Positions 26,077 through 34,511 of a stretch of 64,000 bases of DNA are shown one piece after another. The notes below the pieces were generated by a model. It was not told where the DNA came from. It made no database searches and worked only from the letters and a program-made list of their open reading frames with translations. The stretch is from the NCBI GenBank assembly GCA_963760285.1, contig CAVXCI010000001.1:930001-994000 (forward strand), in the 5' to 3' direction. Position numbers and translations under genes: made by a program. Source of the DNA: PALSA-278 sp963760285 (GTDB lineage: Bacteria; Acidobacteriota; Terriglobia; Acidiferrales; UBA7541). Position 1 is the first letter of the stretch. Every line of letters starts with the position of its first letter.

Positions 26077-27271
26077 ATGGGATTGGACGTGACGGAAGAA
26101 CTCCATACACCGGTTCAATTTCCCCCGCGCCCTCGCATTCTGGTGGCGGACGACCAGCCGGATGTGCTGGAGGCCCTGCGGCTGCTGCTAAAGCACGATG
26201 GGTACGAGATCGAAGTAGCCAACTCCCCGGCAAGAGTTCTCCAGTTTCTTCGTTCACGCGAATTTGATCTACTCCTCATGGATCTGAATTACGCTCGCGA
26301 CACTACCTCCGGCCAGGAAGGCATGGCGCTGGTGCGAGAACTTCGCGCCATTGATCCGTTGCTTCCAATCGTGGCCATGACGGCATGGGGCAGCATTGAA
26401 CTGGCCGTCGAGGCCATGCGGAAGGGCGTGAGCGATTTTATTCTCAAGCCCTGGAACAACTCGCGGTTGCTGGCGCTGGCGCGTGAACAGGTGAAAAAGG
26501 GGACGCACGCGGCGAGAGGCCGCACAGTGGGCCGAGGCGGAGAGGCAATTTCGTGAGACGGAGCTTGCCGACGCCCGGGAGACACAATCGGCGTTGCTTC
26601 CGCAGGTAACGCTTGAGGTAGGACGCTACTCCGTTTTTGGCGCATCGCAACCCTTGCGGGAAATCGGCGGAGACTATTTCGATTTTCTGGCGTATGGGAA
26701 AGAGCAATTGGCGGTTTGTGTTGCCGACGTCATGGGCAAGGGCATTCCGGCGGCGCTATTGATGACCAATCTTCAGGCGGCCGTGCGCGGTTTGGGAATG
26801 GCCGGGCAATCTCCTGCGAGCCTGACCGCGCAACTCAATGAACAATTGTGCGGAAATCTCAGCGGTGGCAAATTCGTCACTCTTTTTTACGGGTTGGTGG
26901 ATGCTGCGTCTCGCCGCATGTGCTATACCAACGCCGGCCACAACGCGCCAATTCTGATACGCGCACAAGGGAAAGTGGAGCGATTGAAGGTTGGCGGCGG
27001 GGTTCTCGGCATCTTTCGTGCCGCGGATTATGCCCAGGACGAAATCGCTCTTGCTCCCGGAGACATGCTGGCATTGTTCACAGACGGACTCACCGAAGTA
27101 TGCAATCCTCAGGGCGACGACCTCGGTGAGGCACGGTTGATCGAACTGTTGCGCAGCCAGCGTGGCAACTCCGCGGTTCAATCGCAAAGAGCTGTTTTTG
27201 ACGGCGTCAGATTGTTCAGTGGCAATCAGTTTCAAGATGACGCCACACTTGTAATTCTGCAGGCGAACTGA
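26077..27271 (+). pseudogene. Response regulator-PP2C/SpoIIE phosphatase, split by a one-base frameshift
   Basis: Two open frames meet here. 26077-26556 encodes a receiver (ILVADDQPDV acidic pair, phospho-Asp in LLLMDLNYARD, Thr in VAMTAWG, Lys in FILKPW). 26594-27271 encodes a PPM/SpoIIE phosphatase (IGGDYFDF, CVADVMGKGIPAALLM, YTNAGHNAPI, ALFTDGLTEV, DDATLVIL). Removing one base in the tract AAAAAGGGG (26494-26502) joins them through a helical linker containing AAQWAEAERQFRETELADAR, giving one 397-aa RsbU-like protein. As written the protein is broken; it may be a sequence error or a real frameshift. Start MGLDVTEELH at 26077 has GGAGCAGGCAG upstream. Its receiver closely resembles that of the NtrC-type regulator at 31801. 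Confidence 0.8.
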
Positions 27272-27419
27272 AGGAAATTTCCAGGTGTGTTCTCGCGGGA
27301 TTTCGGCTAAAACGGGCTCAAGGTTTCCCGTGATGAACAGGCATGCGGCTTGCTTCTGGAAGGTGCTGAGATTTAAATAATGATGTGCGCAGTTCAACGA
27401 GGAAAGCAACCGGGTCATT

Positions 27420-28109
27420 ATGATCAAATTAACGAATGTGGAGAAATCGTTTGAAACGCCCGCGGGACGCACCTGGGTTCTGCGCCGCATCAATCTGGAA
27501 ATCGGCGAGGGTGAATTCATCACCATCATGGGACCTTCGGGAGCGGGCAAGTCCACACTGCTGGGCATCCTCGGCCTGCTGGATGGCGCTTGGATGGGTG
27601 ACTACTTCTTGTTCGACAACGCCGTTCATAAAATGAACAATCGCCAGCGCGTAGAGCTTCACAAGCGCTACATTGGCTTCGTCTTCCAGCAATACCACCT
27701 TTTGGACAATCTTACCGTGGCCGAGAATCTCGATTTGCCGCTCTCCTATCGCGATATGCGCAAGTCTGAACGCCAAGCGCTAGTAGCCGAAACGCTCGAC
27801 CGCTTCCAAATCGTAGGGAAAAAGGACCTCTACCCGCCGCAGCTTTCCGGCGGACAGCAGCAACTCGTGGCCGTGGCTCGCGCGGTGACTGGCAATCCGA
27901 AGATTATTCTGGCGGATGAACCCACGGGAAGTTTGCACAGCAGTCAGGGAAAAATGATCATGGACATGCTGAAACAACTCAACGCGCAGGGTACAACAAT
28001 TCTGCAGGTCACTCACAATGAAGCCTGGGCCGCCTACGGCGATCGAATCATCCAGCTTGCCGACGGCTGGATGGCGGAAGCCGGCGCGCCGGCAACAACA
28101 CCCACGTAA
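27420..28109 (+). CDS. ABC transporter ATP-binding protein (MacB/LolD-type) 2
   Basis: 229 aa. Walker A GPSGAGKST, Q-loop FVFQQYHLLD, signature LSGGQQQLVA, Walker B IILADEPTGSLH and H-loop QVTHNEAWA are all present, so it should hydrolyse ATP. It is the second MacB-type ATPase of the locus. D-loop and signature differ from the first, so the two may pair as a heterodimer or serve different permeases; only one permease is visible (29038). The spacer from the phosphatase stop is 148 bp. The start ATG at 27420 has only a weak purine stretch upstream. Confidence 0.93.
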   Translation: MIKLTNVEKSFETPAGRTWVLRRINLEIGEGEFITIMGPSGAGKSTLLGILGLLDGAWMGDYFLFDNAVHKMNNRQRVELHKRYIGFVFQQYHLLDNLTVAENLDLPLSYRDMRKSERQALVAETLDRFQIVGKKDLYPPQLSGGQQQLVAVARAVTGNPKIILADEPTGSLHSSQGKMIMDMLKQLNAQGTTILQVTHNEAWAAYGDRIIQLADGWMAEAGAPATTPT

Positions 28110-28248
28110 CCGGACCCGGGAATCCTGTCGCGGATGGCCGCTTTGCGCCTGTCCATCCCCAAAGCGTCCGTATAGCACCTTCCGAACTCCTTGCATTGAA
28201 TTCTCTGATTTACCGCTGATAGACTCCTTCTTCCTCTCTGAGGTAAGT

Positions 28249-29034
28249 GTGGCACAGTCGGCCGATAGAAAGACTATCTCCGTTAATACCCCGGATGCTT
28301 CTCCGCGGGGAATACCTTGGCCGTCTGCCCAGACCTTGGCGCGCGAAATCCGTGTCCGCTTGAATGATCTTCCCCTGCGTAACGCTCCCTCCGTCCGCCG
28401 ATTGCGCAGGAAGTATTCTCAACGCCTGAGGAGCGCGCCGGAGAGTCTGCTCCTGCATGTGGCACAACTGCTGAAAGGCCCGGCAGCGGGAGAGCGTTTT
28501 TGTGCTGCCGAACTGGTGCACTATCACCCCGCACTGAACATGCTTAACAAGAGATTTCTGGAGAATCTCGCGTCCGGAATGGATAGCTGGGATGACGTGG
28601 ACATTTTTTCTTTTTTTCTTTCAGGCCCCGCCTGGCGCATGGGACGGATCGGTGATTCCGTCATTCAGCAATGGGCGCATTCCGCGGATCGCTGGTGGCG
28701 GCGCGCGGCGCTGGTCAGTACCGTGCCGCTAAACTGCAAAGCGCGTGGCGGAACTGGCGACACGCGGCGCACTTTGCAGGTGTGCCGTCAACTGGAAGAC
28801 GATCGGGATCCCATGGTCACCAAAGCTCTTTCCTGGGCCCTCCGGGAATTGGCAAAACGCGACCCGCGATCAGTGAGGACTTTTCTTTCCCATCGCGGTG
28901 ATCGCCTCGCTACAATCGTCCGCCGTGAAGTAAAATCCAAACTGATTACGGGCAGGAAGAATCCGCCGAGGCGGTCACGTGCCGTGGCCGACCGTCGAAA
29001 TCACGCCGCGCGGCGAAAAGGAGCGGAAATCTAG
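28249..29034 (+). CDS. DNA alkylation repair (AlkD-like) protein
   Basis: 261 aa from a GTG at 28249 with GAGG about six bases upstream; earlier in-frame starts overlap the ATPase gene and look wrong. The HEAT-like helical pattern typical of AlkD glycosylases is visible (AELVHYHPALNMLN, WRMGRIGDSVIQQWAHSADR, WWRRAALVSTVPLN, DDRDPMVTKALSWALRELAK, FLSHRGDRLATIVRREVKSK). It ends in a basic, probably disordered, tail (RKNPPRRSRAVADRRNHAAR). AlkD proteins excise alkylated purines by a non-flipping mechanism. Its place inside an efflux operon, 3 bp before the permease start, is odd and may tie repair to export of a genotoxic compound. Confidence 0.82.
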   Translation: MAQSADRKTISVNTPDASPRGIPWPSAQTLAREIRVRLNDLPLRNAPSVRRLRRKYSQRLRSAPESLLLHVAQLLKGPAAGERFCAAELVHYHPALNMLNKRFLENLASGMDSWDDVDIFSFFLSGPAWRMGRIGDSVIQQWAHSADRWWRRAALVSTVPLNCKARGGTGDTRRTLQVCRQLEDDRDPMVTKALSWALRELAKRDPRSVRTFLSHRGDRLATIVRREVKSKLITGRKNPPRRSRAVADRRNHAARRKGAEI

Positions 29035-29037
29035 TCC

Positions 29038-31500
29038 ATGGGGAATTTCTGGCAGGATATCCGCTACGGCTTCCGCATGCTGTCCAGAAATCCCGGCTTC
29101 GCCGCCGTTGCCATACTCACGCTGGCCCTGGGAATCGGCGCCAACTCCGCGATCTTCAGCCTGGTGAACGCAATTCTGTTGCAGCCTCTCCCTTTCCCGC
29201 ATCCGGACCGACTGATGATGATCTGGGAGACAGACCCCAACCGGCAGGTGACGCGCGGGGTTGTAGCGCCCGCGGAACTCCTGGACTGGCAGAAGCAAAC
29301 CCAGGATTTTGAGGCCATCGCTGCATGGCGGACCTGGTTCTTCAATCTAACCGGAGCGGTTGAACCGGAGCAGGTCTGGGGCCAAACCGTAACCACAAAT
29401 TTCTTTGATGGTTTAGGAGCCTCGCCCGCGCTGGGCCGTGCGTTTCTTCCCGCAGAAGGCACGCCGGGCCATGACCGAGTTGTCGTCATCAGTCACGGCA
29501 TCTGGGAACGGCGGTTTGGCGGAGATCCTAACGTCATCGGACGCAGTCTGGTTATTGATCAAAAACCCTACACGGTTATTGGTGTGATGCCCGCGGGGTT
29601 TTCTGTCTTCGGAACCAGCCGCCAATATGACATCTGGATGCCTTTCGCCTGGGACCCCGCGCAGTTGCGCCGCGACGCTCACTCCGTAATTGTCTTCGGA
29701 CGTTTGAAACCTGGCGTCACTCTCCCGCAGGCCAATTCCGAAATGCAGACCTTGCTTCGCCGCCAGCAGCAGGAGTATTCGGACGAAGACCAGGGCATCG
29801 GTATCCGCGTTGCTGCGATGCACGAGGAGCTGATCGGCCGTTTGCGCCCGGCGCTCATGGTGCTGATAGGCGCGGTGGGATTTGTCCTTCTGATCGCGTG
29901 CGCGAACGTTGCCAATTTGCTGCTGGCTCGCGCCGCAACGCGTCAGCGGGAAGTCGCGGTGCGCTCTGTGCTGGGCGCTGGACGGCTGCGAATTTTCCGG
30001 CAGTTGCTGACCGAAAGCATGTTGCTGGGTCTGCTCGGAGGAATTGCCGGGATCCTTGTGGCCCTTGGCGGTCTGCGTCTCCTTTTGGGAGTTTTGCCGC
30101 CTTCGGGCGGCTATGGCGAAATTTCGCATCCCGAATGGATCCGCATTAATGGCACTGTACTGTTGTTCACTCTGGGAATTTCGCTGCTCACCGGCATTAT
30201 TTTTGGATTGGCGCCCTCGGTGCAGGTTTCTAACTCCGACCTCAGCGAATCCATGAAGGAAGGCGGCAGGGGAACGACGATGCGCCATGGGAGGATCGTC
30301 CGCAGCGCACTGGTCGTCTCGGAGGTGGCGCTTTCCCTGGTCCTGCTTGTCGGCGCTGGACTGCTGATGGAAAGCTTCGTACGCCTTCTGAATGAAGACA
30401 TCGGATTTCGCCCGGAAAATGTTCTTACCATGCAAGTGTGGCTCCCGGCCTCCCGCTTCCCGGCGGAAGAACAGGTCAACAATTTCCTCCAGCAGGCCAA
30501 CGAGCGATTGGCAGGCCTGCCCGGCGTTCGCAGCGTGGCAGCTATAGATTTCCTTCCGCTGACCGGCTGGGGACAAGATTACACCGACCTCTCCATAGAA
30601 GGCCGGCCCACACCGCCGAAGGGTCAGGAATTTTCCGCGCAATATCGCGTCATCATTCCAGGATATTTTGGAACCATGGGCATTCAACTGAAGGAAGGGC
30701 GCGAGTTCAAATCCGCCGATGGCCCACAATCGGCCGGAGTGGTCGTCATTAATGAATCCATGGCGCGAAAGTATTGGCCCAATGAAGACCCAGTCGGCAA
30801 GCGCATCCGTCTCGATCTCCCCGAGTCACGCAGTCCGTGGCGGCCTACGGTGCGAACAGACTGGCTCACAATTGTTGGAATGGTGGGGGATGTACGCGAG
30901 TGGGAGCTTGGCGAGAAAACCGAAGCGCAGGTTTATCTGCCATATCAGCAGGATCCCTCGCGCATCATGCGCTTTGTCCTGCGCACGGAGAAGAACCCCT
31001 CCGCTCTCATTCCTGCGGCTCGCGAAGCCATTCTGGCGGTGAATGCAGACCAGCCCGCCACCGAAGTGAAAACCATGGACGAATATCTCTCCGAGTCACT
31101 TTCGCAGCGGCGCCTGAACATGTCGCTCCTGGCCGCGTTTGCCTTGCTCGCCGTATTTCTGGCCGCCGTGGGCATTTACGGAGTGGTTTCCTACTCCGTC
31201 GTACAGCGCCGGCATGAAATCGGAATTCGGCTGGCGTTGGGTGCAAAGCCAAAAGATGTCCTGCGCCTCATCGTTGGGGAGGCCATGCGTTTGGCGCTTG
31301 CGGGCATTGCGATAGGTCTGGTGACGTCCTTCTTCCTTACGAAGCTGTTGGCAACCATGTTGTTTGGAGTGAAGGCGCGCGATCCAATCATTTTTGCAGC
31401 TGTTGCCGCGCTTCTCGCCATCGTGACTCTGGCCGCCAGTTTCATCCCCGCGCGCCGGGCAATGCACGTAGGTCCTCTCGATTCTCTGCGTTACGAATAG
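29038..31500 (+). CDS. ABC transporter permease, MacB/ADOP family
   Basis: 820 aa. The N-terminus MGNFWQDIRYGFRMLSRNPG, then AAVAILTLALGIGANSAIFSL, is the hallmark of the Acidobacterial permease family ADOP. A large periplasmic MacB_PCD domain follows, three membrane helices at about 280-410 (LIGAVGFVLLIACANVANLL), a loop with VVSEVALSLVLLVGAGLLM, a second periplasmic domain and three C-terminal helices (LLAAFALLAVFLAAVGIYGV; ending DSLRYE). Length fits the family. Although these permeases are often orphan, here two ATPases and an adaptor precede it, so a complete exporter except for the outer-membrane channel is encoded. Substrate unknown: antibiotic, lipid or peptide. Confidence 0.95.
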   Translation: MGNFWQDIRYGFRMLSRNPGFAAVAILTLALGIGANSAIFSLVNAILLQPLPFPHPDRLMMIWETDPNRQVTRGVVAPAELLDWQKQTQDFEAIAAWRTWFFNLTGAVEPEQVWGQTVTTNFFDGLGASPALGRAFLPAEGTPGHDRVVVISHGIWERRFGGDPNVIGRSLVIDQKPYTVIGVMPAGFSVFGTSRQYDIWMPFAWDPAQLRRDAHSVIVFGRLKPGVTLPQANSEMQTLLRRQQQEYSDEDQGIGIRVAAMHEELIGRLRPALMVLIGAVGFVLLIACANVANLLLARAATRQREVAVRSVLGAGRLRIFRQLLTESMLLGLLGGIAGILVALGGLRLLLGVLPPSGGYGEISHPEWIRINGTVLLFTLGISLLTGIIFGLAPSVQVSNSDLSESMKEGGRGTTMRHGRIVRSALVVSEVALSLVLLVGAGLLMESFVRLLNEDIGFRPENVLTMQVWLPASRFPAEEQVNNFLQQANERLAGLPGVRSVAAIDFLPLTGWGQDYTDLSIEGRPTPPKGQEFSAQYRVIIPGYFGTMGIQLKEGREFKSADGPQSAGVVVINESMARKYWPNEDPVGKRIRLDLPESRSPWRPTVRTDWLTIVGMVGDVREWELGEKTEAQVYLPYQQDPSRIMRFVLRTEKNPSALIPAAREAILAVNADQPATEVKTMDEYLSESLSQRRLNMSLLAAFALLAVFLAAVGIYGVVSYSVVQRRHEIGIRLALGAKPKDVLRLIVGEAMRLALAGIAIGLVTSFFLTKLLATMLFGVKARDPIIFAAVAALLAIVTLAASFIPARRAMHVGPLDSLRYE

Positions 31501-31800
31501 TCGCCGGAGCGGCATTATCTTGTTCTCCGCATCTGTTCGGTTATGCTTCGCTCAATCCCAGAAACGGACATGCGCCCATCACATTCGTCCCCGTTGCCTC
31601 TTAAACAACTAACAATAATAGACATATTGAACATGCAGATGGTTGAGCGCATGCCTTAAGTCTCTCTTGAAACATCAGGCGGCAGTACCTCCGTATCTCT
31701 ATGTGCCGCTGTCGGAAGGAGAGAGCATGAACGGCCTGCTGCACTTCGATATCCATATGGGCCATTGTAGAATCTCTGACGGTATGAGAAATGGAGCCTG
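31501..31800. other. Intergenic stretch before the two-component genes
   Basis: 300 bases with an AT-rich centre (around 31605-31635) suited to a promoter. No -24/-12 site of the TGGCAC-N5-TTGC type was found, and no gene is recognised. Confidence 0.4.
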
Positions 31801-33171
31801 ATGGCACCCTCCCCCAATGATTCCGTACGAATTCTGGTGGCCGATGACCAGGCGGACGTCCGCGAAGCTTTGCGCCTGCTCCTGAAAAGCGAAGGTTTTG
31901 AGGTAGCACCCGTTGCTTCACCCACCGCTTTGTTGGATGCCCTTGAATCGCGCGAATTTGACGCCGTGCTCATGGACCTGAACTACACGCGTGACACGAC
32001 CTCCGGCCAGGAGGGTCTGGACCTGCTTTCACGCATACGCGCCATGGACGGCACGCTGCCGGTGATCGTGATGACCGCGTGGGGAACCCTGGACCTCGCC
32101 GTGGAAGCCATGCGCCGCGGCGCCAAAGATTTCATCCAGAAACCCTGGGAAAATGCGCGGCTCCTTGCCGTGCTGCGCACGCAGGTGGAACTGGCTCGCG
32201 CACTGCGCCGCAGCCAACGCCTTGAAGCGGAGAACTTGCTTCTTCGCGCTGAAGGCCGCCCGGTGATGATTGCGGAATCGCCGGCGATGCGTCCGGTGAT
32301 GGACCTTATCGCCCGCATTGGCCCGTCCGATGCCAACGTTCTCATCACTGGCGAGCACGGGACCGGAAAGGAAGTTGTAGCGCGCACTTTGCAGGTGCTT
32401 TCTCCGCGCGCCGGCAAACCGTTCGTCACCCTGAATGCCGGAGGGCTGCCGGAAGGCGTCTTCGAGAGCGAGCTTTTTGGCCACGTGCGCGGCGCGTTTA
32501 CTGACGCGCGCGCTGATCGCGTGGGACGCTTTGAACTGGCCCATACCGGCACGCTGTTTCTGGACGAAATCGCCAACCTGCCCATGAACCTCCAGGCGAA
32601 ATTGCTTCGCGTCCTGGAAACCGGCGAAAGTGAGCGCGTGGGATCTTCCACCACGCGGCGCATGGACGTGCGCATTCTCTCCGCCACCAACGCCAATGTT
32701 CCCGCGGAGGTTGCTGGTGGCCGCTTCCGCGAGGATCTCTTGTTCCGCCTCAATACCATCGAGATTTTCCTGCCGCCGCTGCGCGAACGCCGCGAGGATA
32801 TACCGCTGCTGGCCGCGCATTTTCTGCGGCAGTACTCACAGCGTTACCGCAAACCGCTGGAAGGTTTCGAATCCGTGGCTCTGCATTTGCTGGCGGAGCA
32901 TTCCTGGCCCGGCAACGTGCGCGAACTGGACCACGCCGTGGAGCGTGCGGTCCTGCTGGCGCAGGGATCCCAGGTGCTGGCCTGCGATCTGAGTCTGCAG
33001 CCCCGCCGCGAAAGCATGCCTCAGCTCGACGAAATGGAAATTGAAGAAGTGGAACGCCTGCTGATTCAGAAAGCGCTGGCGCGCCACGGCGGCAACGTCA
33101 GCCACGCCAGCAAGGCGCTGGGTTTGAGCCGCAGCGCGCTGTATCGCCGTCTGCAAAAATACCAGTTGTGA
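31801..33171 (+). CDS. NtrC-type sigma-54-dependent response regulator
   Basis: 456 aa. Receiver at 1-125 (ILVADDQADV, phospho-Asp in VLMDLNYTRD near residue 59, VMTAWGT, QKPWE). AAA+ domain at about 155-395: Walker A ITGEHGTGKE, ESELFGHVRGAFTDARADR, Walker B TLFLDEIANLP, arginine finger region FREDLLFRLN. The GAFTGA loop that touches sigma-54 reads GAFTDA, a tolerated but unusual change. The C-terminal Fis-type HTH has NVSHASKALGLSRSALYRRL. It overlaps the kinase gene by the GTGA junction at 33168-33171, so they are translationally coupled. It probably controls the preceding efflux genes; binding sites were not identified. Confidence 0.94.
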   Translation: MAPSPNDSVRILVADDQADVREALRLLLKSEGFEVAPVASPTALLDALESREFDAVLMDLNYTRDTTSGQEGLDLLSRIRAMDGTLPVIVMTAWGTLDLAVEAMRRGAKDFIQKPWENARLLAVLRTQVELARALRRSQRLEAENLLLRAEGRPVMIAESPAMRPVMDLIARIGPSDANVLITGEHGTGKEVVARTLQVLSPRAGKPFVTLNAGGLPEGVFESELFGHVRGAFTDARADRVGRFELAHTGTLFLDEIANLPMNLQAKLLRVLETGESERVGSSTTRRMDVRILSATNANVPAEVAGGRFREDLLFRLNTIEIFLPPLRERREDIPLLAAHFLRQYSQRYRKPLEGFESVALHLLAEHSWPGNVRELDHAVERAVLLAQGSQVLACDLSLQPRRESMPQLDEMEIEEVERLLIQKALARHGGNVSHASKALGLSRSALYRRLQKYQL

Positions 33172-34502
33172 GCAAAATACCTTATGAACGCCGCATCCTG
33201 CTGCGGGCTCTCGCCGCCGGGGGCGCGGGAACAGCCTTGGCGTTGCTTTTGCTCTGGACTGGCGATTTTTCCTCGCGTGTCCGCTGGACTTCCGCTGTCT
33301 TCCTGATTCTCATGTGGGTGGGCTTCGCCATCAACACTCAGAACCGGGTGGTTTTTCCGCTGCGCACCATCGCGAATTTGCTGGCGGCCATCCGCGAAGG
33401 AGATTTCTCCATTCGTGCCAGCGGCGCGCGCCGCGAGGACGCGCTGGGCGAAGTTCTGCGCGAAGTGAATGACCTCAGCCGCACACTGCACCATCAGCGC
33501 CTGGGCGCCATCGAAGCCGCGTCGCTGCTGCGCAAAGTGATGGACGGAATTGACGTCGCGGTTTTCGGTTTCGACGAGCGCGGCGCGCTCCGCCTGGTGA
33601 ACCGCGCCGGCGAGCAATTGCTGGGCCAGCGTGCGCCTGCTGTGCTAGACCACAACGCCGAGCAACTGGGCATGGCAGACTGTCTCGCGGGCCAGGACCG
33701 GCGCGTGGTGCCCATGGTATTTCCGGCGCGTACCGGCCGCTGGGAAATTCGCCGCACGCGATTCCGTGAAAGCGGCCTGCCGCATGAACTGATTTTCATC
33801 TCCGATCTCAGCCAGGCGTTGCGTGAGGAAGAGCGCCAGACCTGGCAGCGGCTGATCCGCGTCCTGGGCCACGAATTGAACAATTCGCTCGCGCCCATCA
33901 AATCCGTGGCCGAAAACCTGGCGGACCTTTTGAATCGCGAGGAGCGGCCCGCGGATTGGCGGGAAGACATGCAGAGCGGATTGGGAATCATCGCTTCGCG
34001 CACCGACGCGCTGGCGCATTTTATGGAATCGTATGCACGGCTGGCGCGGCTGCCTGCGCCACAGAAAAAATCCATGGACGTGGGCGGCTGGGTACGCCGC
34101 GTAGCCGTGCTTGAAAAACGTGTGCCCGTGCGCGTCATGGACGGCCCGGAAATTTCCATTGACGCCGATGCCGCGCAGCTCGAACAGCTCCTCATCAATC
34201 TGGTGAAAAACGCCGTGGACGCTTCTCTGGAAACGGGTGGAAACGTGGAGCTGGGATGGAATCGCGGTGATGACGCCGTGGACGTATGGATCTGCGATGA
34301 AGGCCACGGCCTCGCGAATCCCGCAAATATTTTTGTGCCGTTCTTCACCACCAAGCAGGGCGGATCAGGAATTGGACTGGTCCTGTGCCGCCAGATTGCG
34401 GAAGGCCATGGTGGCACCCTTACACTCCACAACCGCCTTCCCGGACCCGGGTGCGAAGCGCGCCTGCGCCTGCCGGCCCGAACATCTCCACCGGCAGGCT
34501 GA
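33168..34502 (+). CDS. Sensor histidine kinase (NtrB/NtrY-type)
   Basis: 444 aa, GTG start overlapping the regulator's stop. Two membrane helices (AAGGAGTALALLLLW at about 15-30 and WTSAVFLILMWVGFA at 38-53). A HAMP-like region follows (VVFPLRTIANLLAAIREGDF), then a PAS-type segment (VMDGIDVAVFGFDERGALRL). The H-box is VLGHELNNSLAPIKS, N-box LLINLVKNAVDAS, G1 DVWICDEGHGL and G2 GSGIGLVLCRQIAEGHGG. The NNSLAPI form of the H-box is typical of NtrY-like kinases paired with NtrC regulators. Very little is exposed outside the membrane, so the signal may be sensed within the membrane or cytoplasm. Partner of the regulator at 31801. Confidence 0.94.
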   Translation: MSKIPYERRILLRALAAGGAGTALALLLLWTGDFSSRVRWTSAVFLILMWVGFAINTQNRVVFPLRTIANLLAAIREGDFSIRASGARREDALGEVLREVNDLSRTLHHQRLGAIEAASLLRKVMDGIDVAVFGFDERGALRLVNRAGEQLLGQRAPAVLDHNAEQLGMADCLAGQDRRVVPMVFPARTGRWEIRRTRFRESGLPHELIFISDLSQALREEERQTWQRLIRVLGHELNNSLAPIKSVAENLADLLNREERPADWREDMQSGLGIIASRTDALAHFMESYARLARLPAPQKKSMDVGGWVRRVAVLEKRVPVRVMDGPEISIDADAAQLEQLLINLVKNAVDASLETGGNVELGWNRGDDAVDVWICDEGHGLANPANIFVPFFTTKQGGSGIGLVLCRQIAEGHGGTLTLHNRLPGPGCEARLRLPARTSPPAG

Positions 34503-34511
34503 TGGCGCGCG

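Noticed and set aside
31501..31800. Possible sigma-54 promoter before the NtrC-type regulator
   Set aside because: No TGGCAC-N5-TTGC-like element is present.
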